A DNA stretch of 60,313 nt from Frankia nepalensis. GTDB taxonomy: Bacteria; Actinomycetota; Actinomycetes; Frankiales; Frankiaceae. Under the pieces are notes generated by a model. That model saw only the letters and a program-made list of their open reading frames with translations. It did not search any database and was not told the origin of the DNA. The stretch spans positions 26,769 to 87,081 of the forward strand of contig NZ_JADWYU010000139.1 of assembly GCF_016786325.1 (NCBI RefSeq), in the 5' to 3' direction. The position numbers and the translations under genes were made by a program. Positions 8,591-18,917 of this stretch are shown piece after piece. Within the stretch, counting starts at the first letter, position 1. Each line of letters opens with the position of its first letter.

Positions 8591-9140
8591 CGCGGGCGCC
8601 GTCCGCGGACAGCGGCACGTTGGCGGGCTTGAGGTCGCGGTGGACCGCGCCGGCCTGGTGGATCGCCGTCAGCGCGGTCGCGACGGCGACCGCCAGTCGT
8701 TCGAGTCGGGCGGGATCCAGGGGGCCGCGCTCGACGACCTCATCGCGCAGCGTCGGCCCGTCGACGAACTCGGTGACGAGGAACGGCCTGCCGCCGTCGT
8801 CGCCGGAGTCGATGACCTCGGCGGTGCAGAAGCGGGCGACGCGTCGGGCGACCTGTGCCTCCCGCTCGAACAGCCGGCGGAACTCGGGATCGGCCGCGAA
8901 GTCCGCCCGCACGACCTTGACCGCGACCTGCCGGCCGGTCGGGGACGACCCCAGGTAGACGCTGCCCATGCCACCGCTGCCGAGCAGCCCGGTCAGGCGG
9001 TACGGCCCGATGCGGGACGGGTCCGCCGGGGCGAGCGGCAGCGCGCGTCGCGGCGTGCCGGGCGTCGTCGTGCCGGGCGTCGTCGTGCCGGGCGTGATGG
9101 CGCCGCCGGAGTCAGGCGCCGCGGTCATGCCACCGTCCAT
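8406..9140 (-). pseudogene. Truncated PknB-like Ser/Thr protein kinase
   Basis: A 244-residue kinase fragment. From the start come a Thr/Pro-rich head with three 15-bp DNA repeats, then IGPYRLTGLLGSGGMGSVYL (P-loop), VAVKVV (catalytic Lys), HRDLKPANVPLS (catalytic loop), VIDFGIA (DFG) and YMAPEQARG (APE). It reaches SAADVFAWG and then ends in an unrelated 14-residue tail. The intact kinases in this window continue from the same FAWG point for about 80 more kinase residues, a linker, a membrane helix and an extracellular domain; all of this is missing. The fragment overlaps the helicase gene tail-to-tail by 185 bp. It is probably inactive, lacking subdomains X-XI. ATG 9140 or 9128 could be the start. 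Confidence 0.8.
9055..9099. repeat. 15-bp tandem repeat, three copies
   Basis: Unit GTGCCGGGCGTCGTC at 9055-9069 and 9070-9084, with a third copy at 9085-9099 that diverges in its last bases. It lies in the coding start of the truncated kinase and encodes a repeated Thr-Thr-Pro-Gly-Thr head. Confidence 0.8.
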
Positions 9141-9397
9141 GGCCGTGACCGTTGCCCGGACCCGCCGCCTGCCCGGCGGGCGCACGCACAACCATCCCCC
9201 ACCAACCCGGAGTGGACGCCAGCAGGAATACCGAAACCGGATGTTCCGGCAGCGACCTTACCGCGTTCCGCGCGGTTGCTCGCGGACCGTCGCCGGCCCG
9301 ACCCGGCCGCCAGCGATGCGCCCAGGTCGTGGGATTCTGGAAGGCCCGGTCTGGTCTCCCTGGTCGTGGAGGCGGTGACGCCGGGCTCGGCTGGGAC

Positions 9398-12214
9398 ATG
9401 TCCGGGGGGCGAATGCTGGCGAGCGGCGGCGGCACGGCGGCGCGGGAGGCGTTCGTGGGCCGTCACGAGGCGCTGCGCACGCTGCGGGACGCGTTCGCCA
9501 CGGCGGACGGCGGCACGCCGGTCACCCTGCTGGTCGAAGGGCCGGCTGGCATCGGCAAGACCTCCCTGGTGGCCAGGTTCATCGCCGAGACGGCCCCGCC
9601 GTGCGTGCTGCGCGCCAGCGGCGAGGAGGACGAGACGAGCCTGGCGTTCGGCGTGCTCGACCAGGTCCTCGCCGCCGTGCCCGCTGCCGTGCCCGCCACC
9701 GCGGCCGGGCGAGGCCGGGGGCGCGCCGGGGGCGCTGACGTCGACCCGCTGGTCGTCGGCGCCGAGCTCGTCGACCTGATCGGCGAGGCGCAGACCGCGG
9801 GTGTCGTCGTCCTGCTCGTCGAGGACCTCCACTGGGCGGACCGGCCGTCGCTGCGCGCCCTGGCCTTCGCGTTGCGCCGGCTGCGCCACGACCGGGTACT
9901 GACGGTGCTGACCACGCGCGACGTCGAGAGCCCCCAGCTGACCGACGGGCTGCGCCGGCTGCTGACCGCGCCGGACGCGCCCTGGCTGCGGCTGACGGGA
10001 CTCGACGCGGACGACGTCCGCGCGTTGCAGACGGCGCTCGGCGGAGAGCCGCTGTCCGGCCGGGCGGCGGACCGGCTGCGGGCGCACGCGGAGGGCAACC
10101 CGCTGCACCTGCGCGCCCTGCTCGCGCAGGTGCCCGCGGCGGCGCTCAACGACCTGGGCGCGCCGCTGCCGGCGCCCCGCTCCTACGCCCCGCTCATCGC
10201 GGCGCGCCTCGCCCAGGGCGGCACGGACCTGGCGGGGCTCGTCGGCGCGGCCGCGGTGCTCGGCCCGCACTGCCCGCTGCCGCTCGCGGGGGCGCTCGCC
10301 GGGCTGGCCGACCCGCTGCCGGCACTGGAGCGGGCCGTCCAGGCGGACCTGCTCGCCGAGCTGCCCGACCACGCGATCGGCTTCCCGCATCCGCTGACCC
10401 ATGCCGCCGCCTACCAGCAGCTCGGCCCCGCGGCCCGCGCCGCTCTGCACACCAGGGCCGCGGCCCTGGTCGACGACCCGGCCGTCCGGCTGCGCCACCT
10501 CGTGCGCGCCGCCAGCGGGCCGGACCCGGCGCTTTCCGCGGAGCTCGCCGCCGCGGGCCGCCGCCAGGCCGGCGCCGGTTCGTGGACCGCCGCCGCCGAC
10601 CAGCTGTCCGCCGCCGCCCGGCTCGCCGCCCGGCGTGCCGAGCGGGAACGACTCACGCTGGAGGCCACGGAATGCCTGGTCCTGGCCGGCGAGCTCGCCG
10701 ACCAGGAGGCCATGGTCGACACGCTGCGCGGCTTCGGCGAGAACGGCTGGCGCAGCTATGTGCTCGGCCGGATCGCGCTGACCGCCGGCCGGCACGCCGA
10801 CGCGGCCGCCCTGCTCGACGACGCCTGGCGACTGGTGGTCGCCGACGGGGCGGCGCCGCCAGCCGACGGCCAGGAACCCACCGTCGGCGCCGGCGGCCAG
10901 GAGCTCGACCGCGACCTGGCGGCCCGGATCGCCGGGCAGCTCGCCCAGCTCAACGCGTCGATCATCAACCCGCTGGAGGCCTACCGGTGGGCACGGCTGG
11001 CACTGCGGCTCGCCCCGCCGGAGCGCACCCTCGACGACATGCTCCATTTCATGCCGCTCAACAGCCTGGGGCGGCTCGGCCGGGCCGAGGAGGCGCTCGT
11101 TCAGGTCGCTGACCTGCCAGGTCCGGCGCAGGCGTCCGTCGTGGACCTCGACCGGCTGCTCGCCCGGGCGGAGCTGCGGCTGACCACCGACGACCTGGCC
11201 GGCGCCCGCGCCGACCTCGTCGGCCTGCTGGCCGCCGCCCGCGACCGGTCCGCGACGTTCCGGATCTACGGCACCCAGATGCTCGCGCTGGCCGAGTTCC
11301 GCGCCGGCCACTGGGACGACGCCGTCGTCCACGTCGATCTCGCCCTCACCCTCGCGGTGGACACCGACCAGGGAAACCTGGCCAACTACGGGCGCATGCT
11401 CGCGACAAGCATGTACGCCGCCCGAGGCGACTGGGCCGCGACCGAGGGGCTGATGCGCGCCGCGGCCGCCGAGGAGTCGGTGGACGCGATCCGCGACGCG
11501 TTCGGCGTCGTGTCCATCGCTCATGCGCGTGGCGACGGCACCACGGTCGCCCAGACCCTGATCCCGCTACTCGGCGCCGGAAGCTACCTCGACGATCCGG
11601 GCGTCCTGATCTGGATGTACGAGGTCCTCGACGGTCTGAGCGCACTCGGCGACCTCAACCGGGCCAGCGAACTGCTGGTGCCGTTCGAGCAGCTCGCGAC
11701 CAGACGCCGCCGCCGGCAGGCGATGGCCTGCGCCGCCCGGGCCCGCGCGGCGATCGAGGCGGCCCGCGACAATCGCGCCGGCGCCGAAGCGGCCTACCAG
11801 GCCGGGCTCGCCCACCTCGACGGGCTGGACATGCCGTTCGAGGAGGCACTGCTGCGGCTCGGCTACGGCGCGTTGCTACGCCGATCCGGCCGGCGCCGGG
11901 CGGCCGCGGAGCAGCTGAGCGCCGCGCACGAGATCCTGGACCGCCTGGGCGCCGCGCCCTACCTGGAACGCTGCGCGCGGGAGCTGGCCGCCTGCGGCCT
12001 GCGCCCACACGCCCGGGGCTACGCCGACGCGGACCTGCTCACCCCGCAGGAGCTCGCGGTCGCTCGGCGCGCCGTCAGGCTCAGCAATCGGGAGATCGCC
12101 CGCGAGCTGTTCATCAGCGTGAAGACGGTGGAGTTCCACCTGCGCAACGTCTACGCCAAGCTGGCGGTAACCAGCCGAGCCCAGCTGCCCGACCGACTCG
12201 GGGCCGAACCCTAG
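9398..12214 (+). CDS. LuxR-family regulator with N-terminal ATPase (LAL type)
   Basis: A 938-residue large ATP-binding LuxR regulator. Residues 20-200 form the AAA/STAND ATPase: FVGRHEALRTL, Walker A GPAGIGKT (48-55) and Walker B LLVEDLHWAD. The centre is helical and TPR-like, rich in Ala/Leu/Arg. The last ~60 residues carry the LuxR helix-turn-helix (LTPQELAVARRA, SNREIARELFISVKTVEFHL, RNVYAKLAV). LAL proteins activate specific operons when a ligand is bound and ATP hydrolysed. The start is ATG 9398 or ATG 9413; the latter follows a GGGGGG stretch. The upstream frame to 9152 is shadow. It is transcribed away from the truncated kinase. The SARP pair follows 112 bp later, so the three may form a regulatory locus. 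Confidence 0.9.
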   Translation: MSGGRMLASGGGTAAREAFVGRHEALRTLRDAFATADGGTPVTLLVEGPAGIGKTSLVARFIAETAPPCVLRASGEEDETSLAFGVLDQVLAAVPAAVPATAAGRGRGRAGGADVDPLVVGAELVDLIGEAQTAGVVVLLVEDLHWADRPSLRALAFALRRLRHDRVLTVLTTRDVESPQLTDGLRRLLTAPDAPWLRLTGLDADDVRALQTALGGEPLSGRAADRLRAHAEGNPLHLRALLAQVPAAALNDLGAPLPAPRSYAPLIAARLAQGGTDLAGLVGAAAVLGPHCPLPLAGALAGLADPLPALERAVQADLLAELPDHAIGFPHPLTHAAAYQQLGPAARAALHTRAAALVDDPAVRLRHLVRAASGPDPALSAELAAAGRRQAGAGSWTAAADQLSAAARLAARRAERERLTLEATECLVLAGELADQEAMVDTLRGFGENGWRSYVLGRIALTAGRHADAAALLDDAWRLVVADGAAPPADGQEPTVGAGGQELDRDLAARIAGQLAQLNASIINPLEAYRWARLALRLAPPERTLDDMLHFMPLNSLGRLGRAEEALVQVADLPGPAQASVVDLDRLLARAELRLTTDDLAGARADLVGLLAAARDRSATFRIYGTQMLALAEFRAGHWDDAVVHVDLALTLAVDTDQGNLANYGRMLATSMYAARGDWAATEGLMRAAAAEESVDAIRDAFGVVSIAHARGDGTTVAQTLIPLLGAGSYLDDPGVLIWMYEVLDGLSALGDLNRASELLVPFEQLATRRRRRQAMACAARARAAIEAARDNRAGAEAAYQAGLAHLDGLDMPFEEALLRLGYGALLRRSGRRRAAAEQLSAAHEILDRLGAAPYLERCARELAACGLRPHARGYADADLLTPQELAVARRAVRLSNREIARELFISVKTVEFHLRNVYAKLAVTSRAQLPDRLGAEP

Positions 12215-12326
12215 GGCACACCCGGGTCTGGCCGCCCGAATACCAGGGTCGTCACCGGGGCCAGGGCCTGTACGCGCGACATACCTTTTCGGCACCTCAC
12301 CGACGCCACGCGAGGACCGGGAAGCC

Positions 12327-12647
12327 ATGTCACTCAACGCCGCGCCCACGGGCGCCACGTCATCCGCCGCCGGGCCGCCCGGGGGCGCGCCCACGGGCGG
12401 CTCTCCAGCGGACGCGGCGATGGCCGGCGCCGCGCGGGTCGTCGTCGACCTGGTTCGCACCGACGCCGGCGTGCACGGCCAGGTCAGCTGGGCAGGCAAC
12501 CCCGACCCGCTGCCGTTCGTGAGCTGGCTCGACCTGTTGCGTGTCCTCGAGGCCGTCGAACCGCCGCACTCCCCGGCACCGTCGCTGGCGCCGGTGAGCC
12601 CGGTGGCCGCGGTGATTCCCGCCGACCTCCGAGAGGCCACCCGATGA
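12327..12647 (+). CDS. Small protein of unknown function preceding a SARP regulator
   Basis: 106 residues, with a Gly/Ala/Pro-rich first third, then a compact segment VVVDLVRTDAGVHGQVSWAG followed by FVSWLDLLRVLEAVEPP. No transmembrane helix or catalytic motif is visible. Its TGA overlaps the ATG of the next gene (ATGA at 12644-12647), so the two are translationally coupled. I do not recognise the family. The coupling suggests a partner or modulator of the SARP-like regulator. Confidence 0.7.
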   Translation: MSLNAAPTGATSSAAGPPGGAPTGGSPADAAMAGAARVVVDLVRTDAGVHGQVSWAGNPDPLPFVSWLDLLRVLEAVEPPHSPAPSLAPVSPVAAVIPADLREATR

Positions 12648-13444
12648 CGATCGAGACCGTGGCCGCACCAGCCGCCCGGGAAGAGCCCGCCCGCGCCGCC
12701 GCCCGCCGAGCCGAGCCGCCGGCCGCGCGTCACGACCGCCCACGGCCCACGCGGATCCGGCTGCTGGGTCGGCCGGTCATCGAACGCGACGGCCGCCTCG
12801 CCGACGCGCCCCGGGGCCGCAAGGCCTGGGCGCTGCTGGGCTACCTGTTGCTGGCCGACCGCCCGCAGCGGCGCAGGCACCTGGCCGACCTGATGTTCGG
12901 CGAGGCCGCCGACCCGCTTGGGGCGCTGCGATGGAGCCTCGCCGAGCTGCGCCGGGCGCTCGGCGAGCCCACGCTCTTCCTCGGGGACCCGGTCTGCGCC
13001 CGCCTGCCCGCGGCCATGAGCGTCGACCTGCGCGCGATCCTCGACCCGTCCGCCGAACCGCTGGCGCTGCTCGACGCCGACGGCGACCTTCTGCAGGGCA
13101 TCCACCTGCCCGACAGCCCCGAATACGAGGCCTGGCTGGTCGTCGAGCGCCACCGCCTCGCCGTCCGGCACGAGGAGTTGCTGCGCGCGGCCGCCGAGGC
13201 CAGGCTCGCCGCCGGGCTCGCGGGCGACGCGATCCGCTACGCGGCCGGCGCCGCCGCCCGCAACCCGCGGTCGGTCGCCAACCGTGATCTGCTCACCGCT
13301 GTCCTGGCCGCGGCGGGCGGCCGCCCGCCGGTCGCGGCCGGGTCGGCGCCGGTCAGACCGGCGCCTCCCTCTCAGGCGACCGCGGAGGCCCCGAGGAGGG
13401 CCTTGAGGTCGCCCATGAGGGCTGGCGTGCGACGGACCTTGTAG
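12644..13444 (+). CDS. Short SARP/BTAD-type transcriptional regulator
   Basis: 266 residues. After a basic Ala-rich head, a winged helix of the SARP/OmpR type starts at about residue 37 ([33 protein letters not shown]). The bacterial transcriptional activation domain follows, with the typical [20 protein letters not shown] and helical repeats to about residue 225. SARPs activate secondary-metabolite and other specialised operons. The last ~25 residues run antisense over the 3' end of dnaE (overlap 13372-13444) and have poor coding character. The C-terminus may therefore be truncated relative to a longer SARP-ATPase ancestor, or the gene is simply short. Coupled to the upstream gene by ATGA. 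Confidence 0.75.
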   Translation: MTIETVAAPAAREEPARAAARRAEPPAARHDRPRPTRIRLLGRPVIERDGRLADAPRGRKAWALLGYLLLADRPQRRRHLADLMFGEAADPLGALRWSLAELRRALGEPTLFLGDPVCARLPAAMSVDLRAILDPSAEPLALLDADGDLLQGIHLPDSPEYEAWLVVERHRLAVRHEELLRAAAEARLAAGLAGDAIRYAAGAAARNPRSVANRDLLTAVLAAAGGRPPVAAGSAPVRPAPPSQATAEAPRRALRSPMRAGVRRTL

Positions 13445-16400
13445 GCGTCGTCGAGGCGAAGCAGGGTCGTCCGGTGCGGCGACTGCAGGTGAAGGTGGAC
13501 CTCGGTGGTCCCGGGGTGGGTGGCCAGTACCTCGCGCAGCCGGTCGACCGTGGGAGGGTTCACCCGGGACGTCGGCAGGGTGATCACCACGGGCGGGGAC
13601 AGCGCCTGCTCGGACAGGTCGGGCACGGTCAGCTCGGAGGCGACGAGGCGCGGGGCGTCCTCCCGCTTGTCGAGCCGGCCCTTGACGATGACGATCGCGT
13701 CCTCGGACAGCTGGGTCGCGCACGTCTCGTAGGTGGCGGGGAAGAACATGACCTCCAGGCCGCCTTCGAGGTCCTCGATGGTGGTGAGCGCCCAGACCTT
13801 GCCCTGCTTGGTGACCTTGCGCTGCAGGCTGGAGATGATGCCGCCGATGGTGACGACGGCGCCGTCCGGGAAGTCCGCGAGCGCCGGGACCGAGCAGTCC
13901 GCCTTCGCCATCAGCACGTGCGCGACCTCCGAGAGCGGGTGGTCGGAGACGTACAGGCCGAGCATGTCGCGCTCGTGCGCGAGCTTGATCGGCTTCTCCC
14001 ACTCCTTGTCGGAGAACTCCATGGCGCCGAAGGCTGACGTGGACGGGTCGTCCTCGACCTCGCCGAACAGGCTTTCCTGGCCCAGGGCGCTCTGCTTCTT
14101 CGCCGCCATCACGGCGTCGACCGCCTGCTCGTGCTTCTCGATCAGCCCGCGGCGGGTGTGGTTGAAGCTGTCGAACGCGCCCGCCTTGATCAGCGACTCG
14201 ATCGTCCTCTTGTTGCAGACGACGGCCTCGACCTTGTCGAGGAAGTCCGGGAACGAGACCACGTCGCCCTTGGCCCGGCGGGTTCGTATGATCGACTCGA
14301 CGACGTTCGCGCCGACGTTGCGGATGGCGGCCAGCCCGACGCGGATCTCGCCTTCGCCGTGCGCGGTGTAGTCCGCGTCCGAGATGTTCACGTCCGGCGG
14401 CAGCACCTTGATGCCCATCCGGCGGCACTCGTTCAGGTAGATCGCGCTCTTGTCCTTGTCGTCGCGCACCGAGGTGAGGAGCGCGGCCATGTACTCGGCC
14501 GGGTAGTTGGCCTTCAGGTAGGCGGTCCAGTAGGAGACCAGCCCGTAGGCGGCGCTGTGCGCCTTGTTAAACGCGTAGTCGGAGAACGGGACGAGGATGT
14601 CCCACAGCGTCTTGATCGCCGCGGCGGAGTACCCGTTCTCCTTCATCCCGGCGGAGAAGGGGGCGAACTCCTTGTCGAGGATCTCCTTCTTCTTCTTGCC
14701 CATCGCGCGGCGCAGCAGGTCGGCCTGGCCGAGCGAGTACCCGGCGACCTTCTGCGCGATCGCCATGACCTGCTCCTGGTAGACGATCAGGCCGTAGGTC
14801 GTGCCGAGGATCTCGTCGAGCGAGTCGCCGAGATCCGGGTGGATCGGAATGATCTCCTGCTGGCCGTTCTTGCGCAGCGCGTAGTTGGTGTGCGAGTTCG
14901 CGCCCATCGGGCCCGGGCGGTAGAGCGCGATGACGGCGGAGATGTCCTCGAAGTTGTCCGGGCGCATGAGCCGCAGCAGCGACCGCAGCGGGCCGCCGTC
15001 GAGCTGGAACACCCCGAGCGTGTCGCCGCGGGCGAGCAGTTCATAGGTCGTCTTGTCGTCCAGCCCGAGACCCAGCAGGTCGATCTTGATCCCGCGGTTG
15101 CGCTCGACGTTGCGGACGGCGTCGTCCATGACCGTCAGGTTGCGCAGCCCGAGGAAGTCCATCTTCAGCAGGCCGAGGTTCTCGCAGGTCGGGTAGTCGA
15201 ACTGCGTGATGATCGACCCGTCGGCGTCCCTGCGCCACACCGGGATGTGGTCGACGATCGGCTCGGCGGACATGATGACGCCGGCGGCGTGCACGCCGGC
15301 CTGCCGAATCAGGCCCTCCAGGCCCTTGGCGGTGTCGATGACCTTGCGGACGTCGGCGTCGGACTCGTAGAGGGCACGGATCTCGCCGGCCTCGCTGAAG
15401 CGCGGGTGGTTCGGGTCGAAGATCCCGGGGAGCGGGATGTCCTTGCCCATCACCATCGGCGGCATGGCCTTGGTGATCCGGTCGCCGACCGCGTACGGGT
15501 AGCCGAGGACCCGGGCCGAGTCCTTGATGGCGGCCTTTGCCTTGATGGTGCCGTAGGTGACGATCTGGGCGATCCGGTCCTCGCCCCACTTCTCCGTCAC
15601 GTACCGGATGACGTCCGCGCGCCGGCGGTCGTCGAAGTCGATGTCGATGTCCGGCATCGACACGCGGTCGGGGTTGAGGAACCGCTCGAAGATCAGGCCG
15701 TGCGGGAGCGGGTCGAGGTCGGTGATGCCGAGCGCGTAGGCGATCAGCGAGCCGGCGGCGCTGCCGCGGCCGGGGCCGACCGCGATGCCGTTGTTCTTGG
15801 CCCACATGATGAAGTCCGCGACGACCAGGAAGTACGACGGGAACCCCATCTGCAGGATGACGCCGATCTCGTACTCGACCTGGGTACGGTGCCGCTCGTC
15901 GACGCCGTCCGGGAATCGGCGCTCCATCCCACGCCACACCTCGGCGCGGAAGAACGACTCCTCGGTCTCGCCCTCCGGGATCGGGAAGACCGGCATGAGG
16001 TTGTGCTTCGGGAACATCCCCGTGGTGTCCACCCGCTCGGCGATGAGCAGGGTGGTGTCGCAGCCCTCGCGCCAGGCGTCGCTCGTGTCGATCGCGCGCA
16101 TCTGGTCGGCGCTCTTGAGGAAGTAGCCCGAGCCCTCGAACTGGAACGACGGGTTGGCGACCGTCGACGCGGTCTGCACACACAGCAGCGCGGAGTGCGT
16201 CTCCCGCTCCGACTCGTAGGTGTAGTGCGAGTCGTTGGTGACGACGAACTTCATGTTCAGCTTGCGGGCGACGTCGATCAGCCCGTCACGGACCCGGCGC
16301 TCGATCTCGATGCCGTGGTCCATGATCTCGCAGAAGTAGTTCTCCGGACCGAAGATCTCCTGGTAGGTCGCGGCGGCCTTGAGCGCCAGCTCGGGCTGAC

Positions 16401-16893
16401 CGAGGCGCAGCCGCGTCTGCACCTCGCCGGACGGGCAGCCGGTCGTCGCCATCAGGCCGGCGGCGTGCTCGGAGATGATGTCCCGGTCCATCCGGGGCCA
16501 CTTGATGTAGTGGCCCTCGATCGAGGCCCGGGAGTTCAGCCGGAACAGGTTGTGCAGGCCCTCGGCGTTGCGCGCCCACATGGTCATGTGCGTGTAGGAA
16601 CCGCCACCCGAGACGTCGTCGTCCTTCTGGTGCGGCTCACCCCAGCGGACCCGCTGCTTGAGCAGCCGGGACTCGGGCGCGACGTAGGCCTCGCAACCGA
16701 TGATCGGCTTCACCCCGGCCGCGGTCGCCTGCTTGTGGAAGTCGTACGCCCCGTACATGTAGCCGTGGTCGGTGATCGCCACGGCGGGCATCTTCTGCCG
16801 GCCGACCTCGGCGAACATGTCCTTGAGCCGGGCGGCTCCGTCGAGCATCGAGTACTCGGTGTGGACATGCAGGTGCACGAAGGAGTCGGACAC
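13372..16893 (-). CDS. dnaE: DNA polymerase III subunit alpha
   Basis: A 1,173-residue replicative DNA polymerase of family C. The N-terminal PHP domain opens with [15 protein letters not shown]. The palm carries the catalytic aspartates in [10 protein letters not shown] (near residue 414). The finger region has [11 protein letters not shown], and the middle has [40 protein letters not shown] and [17 protein letters not shown] helix-hairpin-helix region and an OB fold ([20 protein letters not shown]) end the protein. The length and domain order are those of actinobacterial DnaE1, the essential replicase, rather than DnaE2. The GTG at 16893 follows GGAAGG and gives an N-terminus starting directly at the PHP domain. 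It overlaps the SARP gene tail-to-tail by 73 bp. Confidence 0.97.
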   Translation of the reverse strand: MSDSFVHLHVHTEYSMLDGAARLKDMFAEVGRQKMPAVAITDHGYMYGAYDFHKQATAAGVKPIIGCEAYVAPESRLLKQRVRWGEPHQKDDDVSGGGSYTHMTMWARNAEGLHNLFRLNSRASIEGHYIKWPRMDRDIISEHAAGLMATTGCPSGEVQTRLRLGQPELALKAAATYQEIFGPENYFCEIMDHGIEIERRVRDGLIDVARKLNMKFVVTNDSHYTYESERETHSALLCVQTASTVANPSFQFEGSGYFLKSADQMRAIDTSDAWREGCDTTLLIAERVDTTGMFPKHNLMPVFPIPEGETEESFFRAEVWRGMERRFPDGVDERHRTQVEYEIGVILQMGFPSYFLVVADFIMWAKNNGIAVGPGRGSAAGSLIAYALGITDLDPLPHGLIFERFLNPDRVSMPDIDIDFDDRRRADVIRYVTEKWGEDRIAQIVTYGTIKAKAAIKDSARVLGYPYAVGDRITKAMPPMVMGKDIPLPGIFDPNHPRFSEAGEIRALYESDADVRKVIDTAKGLEGLIRQAGVHAAGVIMSAEPIVDHIPVWRRDADGSIITQFDYPTCENLGLLKMDFLGLRNLTVMDDAVRNVERNRGIKIDLLGLGLDDKTTYELLARGDTLGVFQLDGGPLRSLLRLMRPDNFEDISAVIALYRPGPMGANSHTNYALRKNGQQEIIPIHPDLGDSLDEILGTTYGLIVYQEQVMAIAQKVAGYSLGQADLLRRAMGKKKKEILDKEFAPFSAGMKENGYSAAAIKTLWDILVPFSDYAFNKAHSAAYGLVSYWTAYLKANYPAEYMAALLTSVRDDKDKSAIYLNECRRMGIKVLPPDVNISDADYTAHGEGEIRVGLAAIRNVGANVVESIIRTRRAKGDVVSFPDFLDKVEAVVCNKRTIESLIKAGAFDSFNHTRRGLIEKHEQAVDAVMAAKKQSALGQESLFGEVEDDPSTSAFGAMEFSDKEWEKPIKLAHERDMLGLYVSDHPLSEVAHVLMAKADCSVPALADFPDGAVVTIGGIISSLQRKVTKQGKVWALTTIEDLEGGLEVMFFPATYETCATQLSEDAIVIVKGRLDKREDAPRLVASELTVPDLSEQALSPPVVITLPTSRVNPPTVDRLREVLATHPGTTEVHLHLQSPHRTTLLRLDDAYKVRRTPALMGDLKALLGASAVA

Positions 16894-17039
16894 GTCAGGC
16901 CTTCCATCCAGGGTCCGAGCCGTGGGCCGAGGCTCGGGCCGAGGTCGGGTACAGGGCGAGGCCGTACGGGACAAAACACCCAACGCGGACATCGCGGTGA
17001 TGTCCGGGATCGGGGTGATGTCGGTGCGGTGCCAGCAGC

Positions 17040-18107
17040 CTAGCCCTCGGGTCCGACAACCTTCGCGCCCGACACGACCCCGTCCATGATCCCTCCCGGC
17101 GCCCCCGCCGGGTCCGCGAAACCGACCGCCAACGCCGCCGCGACCGCGCCCGGGCCGTCGAGCCAGCCGTTGATCAGCGCGGCCGTCCGGTCCGCCGCTT
17201 CCAGCTGCGGCAGGTGGCCGCAGTCGTCGAGCACCTCCACCCGCCAGTCCGGCCGGCGGGCCGCCGCGCGCCGCGCGGCCGCGACCGGCACCAGCCGGTC
17301 ACGGCGCCCGTGCACCAACAACGTCGGCGCCGTCACCGCGGCGACCGCCGCGGCGAGCCGGCCGGGTCGCGTAAGGGTCCCGAGAACCGACCGGGTCGCC
17401 GCGACCATCGCCGCGTCCCCCGCCAGGTCCCTCCCTGGGGCCGCGCGCTCGGCCGACAGCGCCACCATCGCCGCGAGCGCCTCCGCCGGCACCCGGCGCG
17501 GGTCCACGGTCGTGCGCAGCAGCGCCTGCTCCACGAGCTCCGCCGCGCTGTAGCGGGCCCGGCGGCGCGCCAGCGCCGCCGCCCCGACCCCGGGCAGCGT
17601 CATCCCGGTGAAGATCCCGAGGATCGTGGCGTCCGGCGGGCGCAGCCGCGGGATCGGCAGCGCCGGCGAGAGCAGCACCAGCCCGGCGACCGAGCCCGGG
17701 TCGGCCGCCGCCTGCAGGACGCTGATCATGCCGCCCATCGAGTTGCCGGCGAGCAGCGCTGGCGCGCCCCCCGCGACGGCCCCGAGGAAGCCGGCGAGCA
17801 GCCGGGTGTTGGAACCGACGTCGGCGCGCCGCGCCCCCACGGGGGTGCGGCCGAAGCCGGCCAGGTCCAGCGCGAGCACCCTGGCCCGCGCGGTCAGCAG
17901 CGGCGCGAGCGCCCACCAGGTGGTGTGCGACGCCCCGAGGCCGTGCACGCAGACCAGTAGCGGCCCGTCGGCCGGCCCGCCGAAGTCGACGTAGTGCACC
18001 GGACCGTCCACGTCCACCCAACGCTCCCGCGGCCCGGCGGCCCGCTCCCCCACGATTCCGACCGGCGCCGCGCCGCCCCCGTCCGCCGGCTCTCCCCACC
18101 CGCCCAA
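17040..18107 (-). CDS. Alpha/beta-fold hydrolase
   Basis: A 355-residue serine hydrolase. The oxyanion-hole motif [13 protein letters not shown] is followed by the nucleophile elbow GNSMGG, an acid in HGRRDRLVP and the catalytic His in [10 protein letters not shown]: a complete Ser-Asp-His triad. A cap-like helical insertion lies between the elbow and the acid. The substrate cannot be deduced. The start is probably TTG 18107, which has AGGAGG 7 nt upstream; a GTG at 18140 lies upstream of that ribosome site and is less likely. The gene is about 150 bp upstream of dnaE on the same strand. Confidence 0.88.
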   Translation of the reverse strand: MGGWGEPADGGGAAPVGIVGERAAGPRERWVDVDGPVHYVDFGGPADGPLLVCVHGLGASHTTWWALAPLLTARARVLALDLAGFGRTPVGARRADVGSNTRLLAGFLGAVAGGAPALLAGNSMGGMISVLQAAADPGSVAGLVLLSPALPIPRLRPPDATILGIFTGMTLPGVGAAALARRRARYSAAELVEQALLRTTVDPRRVPAEALAAMVALSAERAAPGRDLAGDAAMVAATRSVLGTLTRPGRLAAAVAAVTAPTLLVHGRRDRLVPVAAARRAAARRPDWRVEVLDDCGHLPQLEAADRTAALINGWLDGPGAVAAALAVGFADPAGAPGGIMDGVVSGAKVVGPEG

Positions 18108-18287
18108 GTGACGCCCTCCTGTTCGGCACGGGATGACCACTTCTGATCGACTGTGACGCAGCTATCACGTGCGCTGCCCGGGCTCACGCCTGCCGATCCG
18201 TGCCCGCTCGATACCGTTTTGGTGTGGACCGCGAATGCCCCAGCGGTCCCCCCATCGATTGTCGACGAACAGAGGGGGTTCTCGCGG

Positions 18288-18461
18288 ATGGAACTGAACG
18301 AAACGGCTGTGACCGCCGGTACGTGGACGCTGCCCGGCCAGCGCGACACCGGCGTCGAGCAGGTAGCGGTCGAGACCGCCCCTGGCGAGTCGGACGTGAT
18401 CGCGGTCGGCCCGGTGGCCAACCCGAAGCGCCTGCGCCTGGGAGTGCCCGCCTCGGCCTGA
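18288..18461 (+). CDS. Small protein of unknown function (57 residues)
   Basis: ATG at 18288 follows a GAGGGGG site. The product is 57 residues, acidic in the centre (VEQVAVETAPGESDVIAVGP) and ending PKRLRLGVPASA, with no membrane helix or cysteines. It has a clear ribosome site and is followed within 35 bp by a strong terminator, so it looks like an independent small transcript. I do not recognise the family. Confidence 0.65.
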   Translation: MELNETAVTAGTWTLPGQRDTGVEQVAVETAPGESDVIAVGPVANPKRLRLGVPASA

Positions 18462-18494
18462 TGACGTGAGGCGCGCACGCCCACGGGACGTGCT

Positions 18495-18523
18495 CGGCCC
18501 GCTCCGGACGCCGGAGCGGGCCG
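18495..18523 (+). terminator. Perfect 13-bp hairpin terminator
   Basis: CGGCCCGCTCCGG (18495-18507) and CCGGAGCGGGCCG (18511-18523) are exact complements around a 3-nt ACG loop. It lies 33 bp after the stop of the 57-residue protein gene and is followed by TCGTGCTTCTCC. Confidence 0.85.
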
Positions 18524-18701
18524 TCGTGCTTCTCCGGCCGGATTCCTCGGCCGCCGCGCGTGTCCGGCCGCATGTCCCGCCGGCCGCGCGAACCCGTGAC
18601 GGCCGCCCGCGGTGGCGACGAACCGGTTACCGGGCGACCGCCCGAAGAGACCACGGTGGGCCCCGTTGGCGTGGCCGCGAGAGCGCCCGAAAATTTGGAT
18701 C

Positions 18702-18917
18702 ATGAAACCCACTGGGCGCCGCCAGGGCGACATGAGGTTTGGTCGCGATGAGAAGCGCGGCGGCGCCAAGTACGGCCCCCCACCGGAGGACGAGCACGCC
18801 GACCGCGGCCCGCTCACCTGCGGCGGCTGCGGTGGGACCGGTTTCGTGCAGCGGGAGCACCGCGGTGCCCACGCGGTCGACGTGTGCGTCTCCTGCGACG
18901 GCCGAGGGCGGGTTTGA
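18702..18917 (+). CDS. Small zinc-finger-like protein with paired CxxCxGxG motifs
   Basis: 71 residues from ATG 18702, or 61 from ATG 18732. A basic Gly/Lys-rich head (RFGRDEKRGGAKYGPPPED) is followed by CGGCGGTGFV and CVSCDGRGRV, separated by about 20 residues. These two CxxCxGxG repeats are the zinc-binding unit seen in DnaJ cysteine-rich domains, where four cysteines bind one zinc. No J domain is present. It may be a redox-sensitive or chaperone-like adaptor. Its TGA overlaps a TTG that opens the next small frame. Confidence 0.75.
   Translation: MKPTGRRQGDMRFGRDEKRGGAKYGPPPEDEHADRGPLTCGGCGGTGFVQREHRGAHAVDVCVSCDGRGRV

Noticed and set aside
9125-11524. 799-residue frame on the minus strand
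   Set aside because: Antisense to the LuxR-type ATPase, which has Walker motifs and an HTH. The minus frame has only Gly/Arg/Gln/Val-rich filler.
14131-17043. 970-residue frame on the plus strand
   Set aside because: It is antisense to dnaE, whose full set of polymerase motifs is unambiguous. Composition (Val/Asp/Arg/Leu-rich, no motifs) is that of a mirror frame in GC-rich DNA.
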